DNA from: an uncultured Actinomycetes bacterium
GTDB lineage: Bacteria > Actinomycetota > Actinomycetes > Nanopelagicales > Nanopelagicaceae
NCBI GenBank assembly: GCA_903873185.1
Contig: CAIQNN010000009.1
Location: 1 to 34,724, forward strand
Direction of reading: 5' to 3'
Length of the DNA: 34,724 bases
Shown here piece by piece: positions 8,969-17,214 of this stretch. The notes beneath the pieces were generated by a model, which did no database searches, was not told the origin of the DNA, and saw nothing but the letters and a program-made list of their open reading frames with translations. Position 1 is the first letter of the stretch; each line of letters begins with the position of its first letter. The translations under genes and the position numbers were made by a program.

Positions 8969-10186
8969 CCACATCGGATTTTCAAAGCGCTTCACGAATG
9001 CCGCTAACCACTCGGCAGCCAGCGCCCCATCAATTGCGCGATGATCCACTGATAGCGTGAAGTTAATAACTGAGCGAATGACAATTGCTCCGTCAATAAC
9101 AACAGGTTTCGGTTTCGCCGCGCCAACTGCCAATATCGCCGATTGTGGTGGATTTAGAATCGCCGCGAATTCGTCGGTGCCATACATTCCCAAGTTGGTT
9201 ACTGAGAAGGTACCACCTTCGATTTCATTCTGCTTTAGGCGACCGATTCGAGCCCGCGCGATTAAATCTTCAGTTGCTGCTCCCAATTGTGCCAAATTCA
9301 TTTGGTTGACTCCGCGAACGACAGGAGTCACTAAGCCATTTTCGGCAGCAACTGCGATTGCAATATCAACATTTTGATATTGTCGAAGCTCTTCTGGCGT
9401 CCAAATAACGTTGGCTTTTGGTACATCAGAAAAAGCTGCGGCCACCGTCTTTAGGATGAGGTCCGTTACCGAGATCTTCTTCTCTGACCATTCATTCAAC
9501 TTCTTGCGCATGTTCAGCAAATCATCAGCTAATACTGGCGCTGTTAAATAGAAATGAGGGACCGTCGATTTACTCTCGGTTAACCGGCGGGCGATTGCTT
9601 TACGCATTGGGGTATGAGCGGTCGCCGTGTAAGCACCATCGCCACTAATTGCAAGAACTGGGGCTGGCGTGCTCTTCTTTGCACCACCGCTAGCTATCTC
9701 AGCCAAAACATCGTTTTTAACAATTCGACCACCCGGGCCGGTGCCTTTTAATAAGTTGGCGTTGATTCCATTCTCGCGGGCTAACCTTCGAGCAAGCGGA
9801 CTGGCAAATAACCGCACTCCGGTGAATTCGACTGGTACGGCCTCGACTGGTGCGGCTGCACTTTGAACAACTTCAACTGCGGCAGAAACTGGCGCAACTT
9901 CAATTGCTTCAGCGGCAAGCGCCTTAGCAATATCGGCCTCGCCTTCGCCAGCCGATAGCAGTACTGCAATCGGTGCACCAACCGCGGTAGTTGCACCCGT
10001 CTTTGCTAAATACCGACCCAAAATTCCATCGGTTTCAGCGGTTACTTCAACTATGGCCTTTTCGGTTTCTACTTCCGCGATCGGTTGACCAACGGTAAAG
10101 CTGGCACCTTCGGCAATCAACCACTTTGAAATAATAGCTTCGGTCGCGTTGGCCAAGACTTCTGGCATTCTCATTACGGTTGCCAT
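8957..10186 (-). CDS. 2-oxoacid dehydrogenase E2, dihydrolipoamide acyltransferase
   Basis: From ATG at 10186 the protein has 409 residues. A lipoyl domain (1-76) carries the lipoylated Lys43 in VETEKAIVEV. An Ala/Val/Pro-rich linker follows, then an E3-binding domain at about 124-162 (ASPLARRLARENGI, GTGPGGRIVKNDV), then the catalytic domain ending in DHRAIDG (381-387, His382 and Asp386). It moves the acyl group from E1 to CoA. A frame 11 codons longer exists, but it would overlap the E1 gene; ATG at 10186 lies one nucleotide after the E1 stop (TAA C ATG), so I chose it. The pair forms an operon with E1. No E3 (lipoamide dehydrogenase) is in the window, so E3 must come from elsewhere. Pyruvate, acetoin or branched-chain oxoacids are all possible substrates. 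Confidence 0.93.
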   Translation of the reverse strand: MATVMRMPEVLANATEAIISKWLIAEGASFTVGQPIAEVETEKAIVEVTAETDGILGRYLAKTGATTAVGAPIAVLLSAGEGEADIAKALAAEAIEVAPVSAAVEVVQSAAAPVEAVPVEFTGVRLFASPLARRLARENGINANLLKGTGPGGRIVKNDVLAEIASGGAKKSTPAPVLAISGDGAYTATAHTPMRKAIARRLTESKSTVPHFYLTAPVLADDLLNMRKKLNEWSEKKISVTDLILKTVAAAFSDVPKANVIWTPEELRQYQNVDIAIAVAAENGLVTPVVRGVNQMNLAQLGAATEDLIARARIGRLKQNEIEGGTFSVTNLGMYGTDEFAAILNPPQSAILAVGAAKPKPVVIDGAIVIRSVINFTLSVDHRAIDGALAAEWLAAFVKRFENPMWLVV

Positions 10187-10187
10187 G

Positions 10188-12377
10188 TTATTTAGCACCG
10201 CCAAATCCAGCTTTAACAATCTGAAGACCGGCTACAACTTCTTCTACTCCAGCAATCGCAGCGCGTTCAAGGACCTTTGAAATACTTGGTGAAGCTTCCC
10301 CGCCCGTTACGCGTTGTATTGGTTGATCTAACCAATCAAAATATCGGCGCTGAATTTCATCGGCCAACCAGGCACCATAAGAAGTTCCTCTTGAACCCTG
10401 CTCCACTATCAAAACGTTATTGGTCTTCTTAATACTGGCTTCAATAGTGTTCCAATCCAAGCTGGCGCGATCAAGCCAACGAAGATCGATTACCTCACCA
10501 TCAATTCCCACTTGTTCAACTGCAGTCAGAGAATGTTTCACCATTGATAGATAAGTCAGAATTGTAACCTCGCTACCAGAGCGTCGAACGTTAGCCTTCC
10601 CAAATTCGATTTGATAATCCAAATCAGTCTCTGGAATCTCGCCCATATCTTGGTACAGATCAACATGCTCTAAAACTAGAACTGGGTCTTCCAATTTGAG
10701 TGCAGCGTTCATTAATCCAATGTAATCGGCAGGAGTAGAAGCAGCGACAATTCGCCATCCTGGAGCAGTAGCAAAGATGCCGGCCGGATCCATTAAGTGC
10801 TGCGAGCCGTAGCCGCTACCCATTGCCACTTTGGTGCGAAGTACCAAAGGAACCGGATTCTTGCCGCCGAACATATGCCTAGCCTTACCAACTTGGTTGA
10901 AGACCTGATCGGCTGCGACCCACATAAAGTCGGGATACATAAACTCAACGACCGGGCGATAGCGACCATCCAGTGCCATGCCGCCACCTAAACCCATGAA
11001 GGCATTTTCGCTTATTGGGGTTCCCAAAATTCGGTCTGGATATTTCTTCGAAAGTCCTTTAGTAGCGCCATTTGTGCCACCATTTAATCGGTGGATATCT
11101 TCACCAAGGATGATGATTCGCTCATCTTCTTCCATGCGGCGATCGAGAACAGCGGCCACGGCATCAACGAATTTAACGCTCTTGGTTGCACCGGCATGGG
11201 TAGTCGGTTCCAAGGTGCGCGCTCCGTGCAATTCGCTTGCATCGCCACGAACTCCAATATTTACAAAGTTCACATCTGGCCAAAGTTCTGGACGAATCCG
11301 GCGCTTTCCAGGTAGATCGGGATTGGCTTCCACCAGAGCAGCAACTGCAATCTTGTTCGCTGCGATCGCTTGCTCTCTAACTGAGTCAACGCCTGCTTGA
11401 TCAATCAATCCCAATGCAATCATCTCAGTTGCAACTCGCAGCAATGGATCACGAGCACGCCAATGCGCCTCTTCCTCTTTGGTTCGATACCCAAACGCAC
11501 TTCCTGGGAATGGACCATTCTGATGGAAGTAGCGATAAACCTCAGCTTCAATAACCGTAGGACCCTCGCCAGCACGCATGCGAGCATTTGCTTCCTGCAT
11601 TGCTAGATAGACGGCTAGTGGATCCATACCATCAACGCGCCAAGACGGAATCCCAAACCCAAGCCCGCGAGCAGAGAGCCGCGCTTCACCAGTAACTTCA
11701 CTGACGTGAGTTGAAACTGCATAAAGATTATTTTCGATAAAGAAGCAGAGCGGTAACTTCCAAGCAGAAGCTAAGTTCATGCTCTCTAAGGCTGAGCCAA
11801 TATTTACCGCACCATCACCAAAATATGTGACTGTTACATTATTTGTACCGGCACGTTTTTGCGCCCAAGCATTTCCGGCAGCCAGTGGAACGCCACCGCC
11901 AACAATTGCGTTGGTTCCCAATGCGCCAGCTTCGAAGTACTGCAAGTGCATCGAGCCACCACGACCCGCGCAGTAGCCTTGCTCTAGCCCCAAAATTTCA
12001 GCGTGAGTTCGCTGCAAAACAACTTGCAGATCCGGCGTCACTAGATTATTCAGATCCAACTTTCCCTGTGAAACATATTCAATAACTTTTGCTAAGAATT
12101 GGTGATGACCGCGGTGCGTTCCATTAACGCCATCTGCACTCGACATTCCAACAATGGACCCGACCGCACCACCTTCTTGACCGATGCTGCTGTGAGCGGG
12201 ACCATGAACTAAACCTTCACCGGCTAATTCCAAAACCGCTTCTTCAAAGGCGCGAATTAAATGAAGTTGCCCAAGCATCGTTGCAAGCAATTGCGGGTCG
12301 GCCGCTTTCCAATCTTCGGCAGTGGTACGAAGTTCCACCCAAGGTTGGCTTGGTGTCAGCGCTACATGTTCAGTCAT
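10188..12377 (-). CDS. 2-oxoacid dehydrogenase E1, fused alpha-beta subunits
   Basis: 729 residues, equal to an E1-alpha joined to an E1-beta. The alpha half (about 1-360) has the thiamine-diphosphate motif from GDG at 187-189 to ENN at 215-217, with HRGHHQ and GRGGSMH upstream. The beta half (about 400-729) has LGEDIHRLNGG, the ThDP-activating Glu in TPISENAFMG (Glu457), and GSGYGSQHLMDP, where His527 is the usual catalytic His. It decarboxylates a 2-oxoacid and passes the acyl group to the lipoyl arm of E2. ATG at 12377 has GAGGAG 8 nt upstream. The promoter region contains operator-like sites shared with the divergent VOC-GntR genes, so this complex is probably an inducible catabolic one rather than the housekeeping pyruvate dehydrogenase (often the AceE type in actinobacteria). 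Confidence 0.93.
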   Translation of the reverse strand: MTEHVALTPSQPWVELRTTAEDWKAADPQLLATMLGQLHLIRAFEEAVLELAGEGLVHGPAHSSIGQEGGAVGSIVGMSSADGVNGTHRGHHQFLAKVIEYVSQGKLDLNNLVTPDLQVVLQRTHAEILGLEQGYCAGRGGSMHLQYFEAGALGTNAIVGGGVPLAAGNAWAQKRAGTNNVTVTYFGDGAVNIGSALESMNLASAWKLPLCFFIENNLYAVSTHVSEVTGEARLSARGLGFGIPSWRVDGMDPLAVYLAMQEANARMRAGEGPTVIEAEVYRYFHQNGPFPGSAFGYRTKEEEAHWRARDPLLRVATEMIALGLIDQAGVDSVREQAIAANKIAVAALVEANPDLPGKRRIRPELWPDVNFVNIGVRGDASELHGARTLEPTTHAGATKSVKFVDAVAAVLDRRMEEDERIIILGEDIHRLNGGTNGATKGLSKKYPDRILGTPISENAFMGLGGGMALDGRYRPVVEFMYPDFMWVAADQVFNQVGKARHMFGGKNPVPLVLRTKVAMGSGYGSQHLMDPAGIFATAPGWRIVAASTPADYIGLMNAALKLEDPVLVLEHVDLYQDMGEIPETDLDYQIEFGKANVRRSGSEVTILTYLSMVKHSLTAVEQVGIDGEVIDLRWLDRASLDWNTIEASIKKTNNVLIVEQGSRGTSYGAWLADEIQRRYFDWLDQPIQRVTGGEASPSISKVLERAAIAGVEEVVAGLQIVKAGFGGAK

Positions 12378-12425
12378 TTAACTACTCCTCATTGAGCCGC
12401 GCAGGGGGCGCACCAGCAAGGCTCA

Positions 12426-12455
12426 ACTGTATTGGCAGATTGAGTCCAATCACAA
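12426..12455 (-). promoter_or_regulatory. Promoter of the E1-E2 operon with a degenerate GntR operator in its spacer
   Basis: On the minus strand TTGTGA (12455-12450), an 18-nt spacer and TACAGT (12431-12426) form a plausible promoter. The spacer holds ATTGGACTCAAT (12450-12439), which differs at two central positions from the perfect palindrome at 12501-12512. A repressor bound there would block RNA polymerase. Confidence 0.55.
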
Positions 12456-12500
12456 GGTTTTTGGCAATAATTCTCCCCTTTTTTGCCATTTATGCCTAGG

Positions 12501-12512
12501 ATTGGATCCAAT
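12501..12512. promoter_or_regulatory. Perfect 12-bp palindrome, likely operator of the FCD/GntR regulator
   Basis: ATTGGATCCAAT reads the same on both strands. It lies 20 nt before the VOC start, in the region shared by the divergent VOC-GntR and E1-E2 operons. From memory, the same 12-mer is the core of the operator of Caulobacter VanR, also a GntR regulator with an FCD-type domain. The gene for a regulator of this family is second in the operon downstream, so autoregulation is expected. Confidence 0.7.
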
Positions 12513-12531
12513 ACCAACAAAGGAGCGCACA

Positions 12532-13059
12532 ATGGCCGGACTTCCTGGGCTTCGCGGCACCGAACATATTGGCTTTACCGTCCCTGATTTAGAACAGGCG
12601 ACTCGGTTTTTTGTAGATGTAATTGGCTGCGAATTGGTCTACGCACTCGGGCCATTTGTTCGCGAGGACGATTGGATGTTGGAACATTTGAATGTACATC
12701 CTCGGACCGTAATGCGAGAACTCCGGTTCTTCCGATGCAAAACTGGTCCAAATTTTGAAGTCTTCCAATACGAACCATTCGATGTCGCCGCGCCACAACC
12801 AAAGAACAGTGATATCGGCGGTCATCATCTGGCTTTCTACGTTGATGATTTTGATGCTGCCCTCGACTACCTAAAAGCGAATGACGTTCAAATCCTAAGT
12901 GAGCCAACTTTTAGCAAGAACGCCAGCGAAGGACAGCGTTGGGTCTACTTTTTATCACCTTGGGGAATGCAATTTGAATTGGTTAGCTTTCCTAATGGTA
13001 AGGCTTATGAAAAAGATGCCACCGTTAAACTGTGGCATCCCAGCCAGCCAGAGAAGTAG
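12532..13059 (+). CDS. VOC (glyoxalase/bleomycin-resistance/dioxygenase) superfamily protein
   Basis: 175 residues from ATG at 12532, chosen because AAAGGAG lies 8 nt upstream; a TTG 30 nt earlier has no ribosome site and would overlap the operator. Two beta-alpha-beta-beta-beta units carry the metal ligands in the normal places: His12 (TEHIGFTVPDL), Glu76 (NFEVFQY), His99 (GHHLAFYVDD) and Glu149 (QFELVSFP). Such proteins are metal-dependent lyases, isomerases or dioxygenases in the cytoplasm. It is followed 9 nt later by the GntR regulator gene and is divergent from E1-E2, which suggests that it prepares a substrate that ends as a 2-oxoacid. The exact reaction cannot be inferred. Confidence 0.88.
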   Translation: MAGLPGLRGTEHIGFTVPDLEQATRFFVDVIGCELVYALGPFVREDDWMLEHLNVHPRTVMRELRFFRCKTGPNFEVFQYEPFDVAAPQPKNSDIGGHHLAFYVDDFDAALDYLKANDVQILSEPTFSKNASEGQRWVYFLSPWGMQFELVSFPNGKAYEKDATVKLWHPSQPEK

Positions 13060-13068
13060 GAGCAATTA

Positions 13069-13740
13069 ATGTCGGTAAGTTCCGAGGGTGATCTAGCTAC
13101 TAGCCACCGAATCGCTGCTGCCTTAAAAGAGGAAATTCTTTCGGGTGAATATCCACCCGGCACTCGAATTCGACAGGAAGATATTGCGACGCAATTTGGC
13201 GCCAGTCGTTCGCCCGTTCGAGAAGCGCTTCGAATGCTAGAAGCGGATGGCCTTATAAATCTGGTGGCTCACACCGGTGCGTGGATTTCGGAATTGAGTT
13301 TGGCTGAATGTGAAGAGATGTACCAAATTAGAGAGCGAATCGAACCGTTGCTTCTTAGATTGAGTATCCCGGGGTTAACTGATGATCAAATAGCCGAGCT
13401 TTCAAAGATAGTTAAGGAACTAGAAAAGAATAAGGAAGTTGAAGTTTTTCTAAAGCTCGATCGCGAATTCCATCTACTTACTTATGCAGGTGCCCAAACT
13501 ACGCTTCTAAGTGAGATGGTTCATCGACTCTGGAACACGACTCAACATTATCGCCGGGCTTACACAAAACTGCTGGCAGCCGATGGCTTCAAACCAGCAC
13601 ATTACGAGCATCACCTAATGCTTTCGGCAATTAAGAAGCGAGATTCCGAAGATGCCGAACGTATTTTGTATGGCCATATTCGGCGGACACGACTGGAACT
13701 TAGCAACCATCCGGGAGTGTTTACACCAAATAATCAATAG
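13069..13740 (+). CDS. GntR-family regulator, FCD (FadR/VanR) subfamily
   Basis: 223 residues. The winged helix-turn-helix spans about 10-78 (LKEEILSGEYPPGTRIRQED, then FGASRSPVREALRMLEADGL). The all-helical FCD ligand domain spans about 83-210, with likely metal/ligand residues Asp131 and His135 (LDREFH), His181 and His203 (YGHIRRTR). It should repress or activate genes in response to a small carboxylate. ATG at 13069 has AGGAG 7 nt upstream. It is co-transcribed with the VOC gene. The palindrome 570 nt upstream and the degenerate site in the E1 promoter are the natural targets. Its last 20 nt overlap the opposing Dabb gene. Confidence 0.94.
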   Translation: MSVSSEGDLATSHRIAAALKEEILSGEYPPGTRIRQEDIATQFGASRSPVREALRMLEADGLINLVAHTGAWISELSLAECEEMYQIRERIEPLLLRLSIPGLTDDQIAELSKIVKELEKNKEVEVFLKLDREFHLLTYAGAQTTLLSEMVHRLWNTTQHYRRAYTKLLAADGFKPAHYEHHLMLSAIKKRDSEDAERILYGHIRRTRLELSNHPGVFTPNNQ

Positions 13741-14020
13741 CGACGCGATCGCTAATGTAATCCGCCACCCATTTTACAAATTCTTGGTGAAGCGGGTGAA
13801 CTTGGTAAGCATCCAAAGCTGCCTGGGTTTCATAATCACCAACGAGGACGACCTCCCAATGAAAGTCAACTAACCCCATACCGCGATACACATCGAGGCA
13901 TTTGATGCCCTCATGTGCCACGGTTAGCGCTTCCAGCTTGCTCTTAATGTTTCGAAAATCAGTTTCAATTTGGTTCTCTTCAGTCGCTTTTAAGTGGAAG
14001 ACCACAATATGCCGAATCAT
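13721..14020 (-). CDS. Dabb (stress-responsive alpha/beta barrel) domain protein
   Basis: 99 residues, a single Dabb domain. MIRHIVVFHLK at the start, a GIKCLDVYRGMGL segment, the DFHWEVVLVGDYETQAALDA core (about 52-71) and HPLHQEFVKWVADYI near the end are the family's hallmarks. These form dimeric ferredoxin-like barrels; some are enzymes of small-molecule metabolism (for example olivetolic acid cyclase) and most are uncharacterised. ATG at 14020 has AGGGAG 5-6 nt upstream. It is convergent with the GntR gene (20-nt overlap) and divergent from the ketopantoate-reductase-like gene (68-nt gap). Confidence 0.88.
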   Translation of the reverse strand: MIRHIVVFHLKATEENQIETDFRNIKSKLEALTVAHEGIKCLDVYRGMGLVDFHWEVVLVGDYETQAALDAYQVHPLHQEFVKWVADYISDRVAIDYLV

Positions 14021-14088
14021 TTTTCTCCCTATGGTTTAGAACTATATTACCGTTAAGCAACTAGCTTCAGTTATGAATCGAGAGAAGA

Positions 14089-15117
14089 ATGAGCGCCAAA
14101 CGAATCGCGGTATTGGGTACCGGAGCTAATGGCGCCGCAATCGGCGCTGACCTAACTCGCGCTGGTGAAGATGTGGTCTTTATCGAACAGTGGCCCTCGC
14201 ATGTTGAAGCTATGCGAAAAAATGGGATCCAGGTGAATATGCCTGGTGAATCCCTGACCACCAAAGTCCAAACCCTCCACCTTTGTGAAGTAGCCACTCT
14301 GACCAAGAAGTTCGATGTCGTGTTGATGCTGATGAAAGCTTACGACTCCGGTTGGGCTGCCCAATTTATCGAGCCGCACTTGAAATCAAATGGCTTATTG
14401 GTTGGCGTCCAAAATGGCATGAGTGTTGATGCAATTGCTAGCGCAGTTGGAATTCACCGAACTATGGGAGCAGTAATTGAAATTACTTCGGCCATGTTTG
14501 AGCCTGGAGTTGTTGAACGGCATTCGAACCATTCCCGATCATGGTTCGCTGTGGGCAGTCTCGATAATTCAACCGTTGGCAGAGAGGAAGAGATTGCCTC
14601 CTTGCTTCGGTATAGCGGCGCTGTCGATATCGTTTCAAATATTCGCGCAACGAAATGGATGAAAATCGTAAGTAATGCCACAACATTGGTTCCCACAGCA
14701 ATTCTTGGAATTCCGATGCGTGAAGCTGTCTTAATCCCGGCCATGCACCAATTCATGATCAAATGTGGTCAAGAAGCGCTGGCTGCCACCTTGTTAGAGG
14801 GAAATCCGATTCTCCCAATTTTTGGACTCACCGCTAAAGCGGTTGAATCAGAAGAGCAAGTTGTAGAAACGCTCCTCGACACTTTAATGAGTGGATTTGT
14901 ACTACCAAATTCCACAACAACAATCCTGCAGGATTGGCAAAAATCCAGGCACAGTGAGGTCAATGAGATAAATGGGCTGGTAATCCAAACCCGAAATAAA
15001 CACGGTTTGGCATCGCCAGCTAATTCGAAGGTTCTCGAATTAGCTCAGCGGATCGAGAGCCATGAATTAACTCCCTCGATGGAAAACTTAACTTCGTTAA
15101 TTTCGGTTATGGAATAA
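14089..15117 (+). CDS. Ketopantoate reductase (ApbA/PanE)-family oxidoreductase
   Basis: 342 residues. An N-terminal Rossmann fold has AVLGTGANGAAIGADL (the GxGxxG at 10-15). QNG at 108-110 supplies the conserved Asn, and the C-terminal helical domain opens with KWMKIVSNATTL, where Lys192 is the expected catalytic Lys and Asn196 the substrate-binding Asn. Classical members reduce 2-dehydropantoate with NADPH, but many homologues in catabolic clusters act on other 2-oxo or 2-hydroxy acids. At 342 residues it is longer than typical PanE (about 300), and the oxidoreductase neighbours argue for a catabolic role. GAGAGAAG just before ATG at 14089 supports the start. The 3' end overlaps the opposing PRISE gene by 11 nt. 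Confidence 0.88.
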   Translation: MSAKRIAVLGTGANGAAIGADLTRAGEDVVFIEQWPSHVEAMRKNGIQVNMPGESLTTKVQTLHLCEVATLTKKFDVVLMLMKAYDSGWAAQFIEPHLKSNGLLVGVQNGMSVDAIASAVGIHRTMGAVIEITSAMFEPGVVERHSNHSRSWFAVGSLDNSTVGREEEIASLLRYSGAVDIVSNIRATKWMKIVSNATTLVPTAILGIPMREAVLIPAMHQFMIKCGQEALAATLLEGNPILPIFGLTAKAVESEEQVVETLLDTLMSGFVLPNSTTTILQDWQKSRHSEVNEINGLVIQTRNKHGLASPANSKVLELAQRIESHELTPSMENLTSLISVME

Positions 15118-16168
15118 TTTTTTCCGCTCGAAGTTGTGCGAAGAGTTCCGTGAATGAATCCGGCGTTACTTGTACTTCTCTAAATCCAGCTTTGCGAGAC
15201 TTACCCATGTCGGCGAAAGTTTCAACTTGACGGCCAAGGTCGGCATCGGAATGCCACCAAGATGCGATTTCAGATGCTTTGTATGGCGCTAAATTATATT
15301 TGGCAACGATCTTCTCCCAGATTTGATCGGCATCTTTCATTCTTGGCTCTAGTGGAGAAATTTCAGCTGGGTATCCTGGATCTGCAATTTCAAAGAAATC
15401 AGCGAGTAACTTCCAAAGTTGACGCCAACGAAATACATCGCCATTAACGGTATTAAACGCTTCATTTTTCGCGCTAGGCGAAGTTGCTGACCAAACCGCA
15501 TGACGGGCCAACAGTCTGGCATCCGTTACATCGGTAACGCCGTTGTACTGCTCTTTTGAACCTGGAAAAATAAATGGCGCGCCGGTCTCTTTACAGATTG
15601 AGGCATATACGGCGAGGGTGACTCCCATATTCATTGCATTTCCTAGCGCCCATCCAATCATCGTGTGTGGGCGATGAACCGACCACGAATATCCTTGCTC
15701 GGCGGCAGCTTTAAAAAGAATATCCTCTTGGTTGTAATAGAAGTTTTCAATTGGCAAACGCGCTTGGCTCTCTTTAAATGGCGTCTCCATTGGAGTTGCG
15801 GCATAGGATTCGAATGGTCCGAGGTAATGCTTAAGGCCGGTGATTAGAACTGCATGCTCCATGCTCTTCATAACCTTCAGGGCATCAACAGTGTTTTGAA
15901 TCATGGCACTGTTCACTTTTATATTTTCAGCCTCGGTCGCTTGACGCGACCAGGTACAGAAGAAGAGGTGAGTGATATCGAGCCCAACAATCGCAGCGCT
16001 GACGCTTGCTGGATCAAGAACGTCGCCATAAATATGGTTTACCCCAGGAATTGAGATTCCAGCCTTTCGCGAGAGTCCGTAAACAGTGAAGCCCGCTTTT
16101 AGTAATTCATGGGCAATGTTGTTTCCCGTGATTCCCGTAACGCCAACTACTAGCGCGTTCTTAGCCAT
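15107..16168 (-). CDS. PRISE-type extended SDR (progesterone 5-beta-reductase/iridoid-synthase-like)
   Basis: 353 residues. The N-terminal Rossmann motif is ALVVGVTGITGNNIAHELL (5-23). Instead of the classical YxxxK, the protein has TGLKHYLGPFE (110-120, Lys113) and ENFYYNQEDILF (141-152, Tyr144/145), the Lys and Tyr signature of the PRISE family, plus SVHRPHTMIGW. Plant members reduce the C=C bond of enones such as progesterone and 8-oxogeranial with NADPH; bacterial members are little studied. The role here is probably reduction or oxidation of an enone/ketone in a catabolic route, which is inference. ATG at 16168 has GAGGAG 6 nt upstream. It is divergent from the SDR gene and overlaps the end of the ketopantoate-reductase-like gene. 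Confidence 0.87.
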   Translation of the reverse strand: MAKNALVVGVTGITGNNIAHELLKAGFTVYGLSRKAGISIPGVNHIYGDVLDPASVSAAIVGLDITHLFFCTWSRQATEAENIKVNSAMIQNTVDALKVMKSMEHAVLITGLKHYLGPFESYAATPMETPFKESQARLPIENFYYNQEDILFKAAAEQGYSWSVHRPHTMIGWALGNAMNMGVTLAVYASICKETGAPFIFPGSKEQYNGVTDVTDARLLARHAVWSATSPSAKNEAFNTVNGDVFRWRQLWKLLADFFEIADPGYPAEISPLEPRMKDADQIWEKIVAKYNLAPYKASEIASWWHSDADLGRQVETFADMGKSRKAGFREVQVTPDSFTELFAQLRAEKIIP

Positions 16169-16202
16169 AATTCACTCCTCGTTCTCGCCTTGAAGTTTCC
16201 GC

Positions 16203-16226
16203 TCTCACTACTGATGTTATGTGAGA
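16203..16226. promoter_or_regulatory. Inverted repeat in the PRISE/SDR divergent region
   Basis: TCTCAC (16203-16208) and GTGAGA (16221-16226) form 6-bp inverted arms with a 12-nt spacer, 35-58 nt upstream of the PRISE start. The spacing fits a dimeric regulator, but there is no second copy in the window and no regulator gene adjacent. Low confidence. Confidence 0.3.
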
Positions 16227-16280
16227 CTACACAAAAAGAGAAGAGTCTGCCCAATCGGTACGCTCAATGTTAAGAGTTGC

Positions 16281-16309
16281 TTGACGCTCTGCCGCCGCGG
16301 TGCTTAAAT
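16281..16309 (+). promoter_or_regulatory. Promoter of the SDR gene
   Basis: TTGACG (16281-16286), a 17-nt spacer and TTAAAT (16304-16309) make a good sigma-70/SigA-type promoter, with a leader of about 40 nt before the SDR start. Confidence 0.6.
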
Positions 16310-16355
16310 TTGCTCAGAGTTAACTTCTTCATCGGTTCCATCAAAGGGGATGACC

Positions 16356-17138
16356 ATGGGCAGAGTTTCTGGGAAAGCAATTATCGTCACTGGCTCTGGC
16401 AGTGGCATCGGCAAGGGCTTCGTCAAAATTCTTGCCGCCGAAGGCGCAAAAGTCGGCGTAATGGATCTAAATAGGTCCGCGGCCGATGCTGTTGTTGCCG
16501 AAATTGCTGCCTCCGGTGGCCAGGCGATCGCGCTGACTGGCGATGTCTCCAAGCGGGATCAGGTTCAAGCTGCCTTCAAAACCTTTGTTGAGTGGGCTGG
16601 CCGACTAGATGTTCTCTTTAACAACGCCGGATTCAACAAGCCAATGCCACTTCTGGAAGTGACAGAAGAAAATTGGAACGCCATCATGAACGTTAACGGC
16701 CTGGGAGTTTTGATCTGCACGCAAGAAGGTGCCAAATATATGATTCCTAATAAGAGTGGAAAGATTATTAATACCGCCTCGATCGCCGGCAGACAGGGCT
16801 ATCCAGCATTCACCCCTTACTGCGCTAGCAAATTCGCTGTTAATGCCATTACCCAAGCAACTGCCCGCGAACTCGCAAAATATGACATTACTTGTAACTC
16901 ATTTGCCCCCGGGGTTGTAGATACGCCGCTTTGGACTGCGCTCAACCAAGATCTCTTCGATATCGGAGAGGCGAAAGAGCCAGATTCGGCGATGAATGAA
17001 TTTGGCGCGGGAATCCTGAAAGGTCGAGCCGCCCTGCCGGAAGACCTCCAAGGCATGGCGCTTTTTCTGGCCTCTAAGGATTCCGATTACATGACCGGGC
17101 AGACGATCATGATTGATGGCGGCATGGTTTTAGTTTAA
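16356..17138 (+). CDS. Classical short-chain dehydrogenase/reductase
   Basis: 260 residues from ATG at 16356. I prefer this to ATG at 16350 because AAAGGGG lies at a usable distance only from the second. The nucleotide-binding motif TGSGSGIG is at 12-19, Asp in VMDLNR (about 37) suggests NAD(H) preference, NNAG is at 89-92, and the catalytic Ser142, Tyr155 and Lys159 (YCASK) are present. The C-terminus SDYMTGQTIMIDGGMVLV is typical. It oxidises an alcohol or reduces a ketone; the substrate is unknown, with sugar/polyol dehydrogenases as the nearest type. It is the first of four plus-strand oxidoreductase genes; a 76-nt gap separates it from the next. Confidence 0.93.
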   Translation: MGRVSGKAIIVTGSGSGIGKGFVKILAAEGAKVGVMDLNRSAADAVVAEIAASGGQAIALTGDVSKRDQVQAAFKTFVEWAGRLDVLFNNAGFNKPMPLLEVTEENWNAIMNVNGLGVLICTQEGAKYMIPNKSGKIINTASIAGRQGYPAFTPYCASKFAVNAITQATARELAKYDITCNSFAPGVVDTPLWTALNQDLFDIGEAKEPDSAMNEFGAGILKGRAALPEDLQGMALFLASKDSDYMTGQTIMIDGGMVLV

Positions 17139-17214
17139 AAAAGTGACCTATTTGTACGTTATATCCAGATATTTTCCCAATTAATCCTGCAACTTCGACC
17201 GAATGAGAGTGAAA

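Noticed and set aside
10978-11400. 140-codon plus-strand open frame inside the E1 gene
   Set aside because: It is antisense to well-conserved E1 sequence and has no family resemblance and no ribosome site; a shadow frame.
16330-16341. ATCGGTTCCATC upstream of the SDR gene as a third copy of the GntR operator
   Set aside because: Only 8 of 12 positions match and the symmetric arms are broken; expected by chance.
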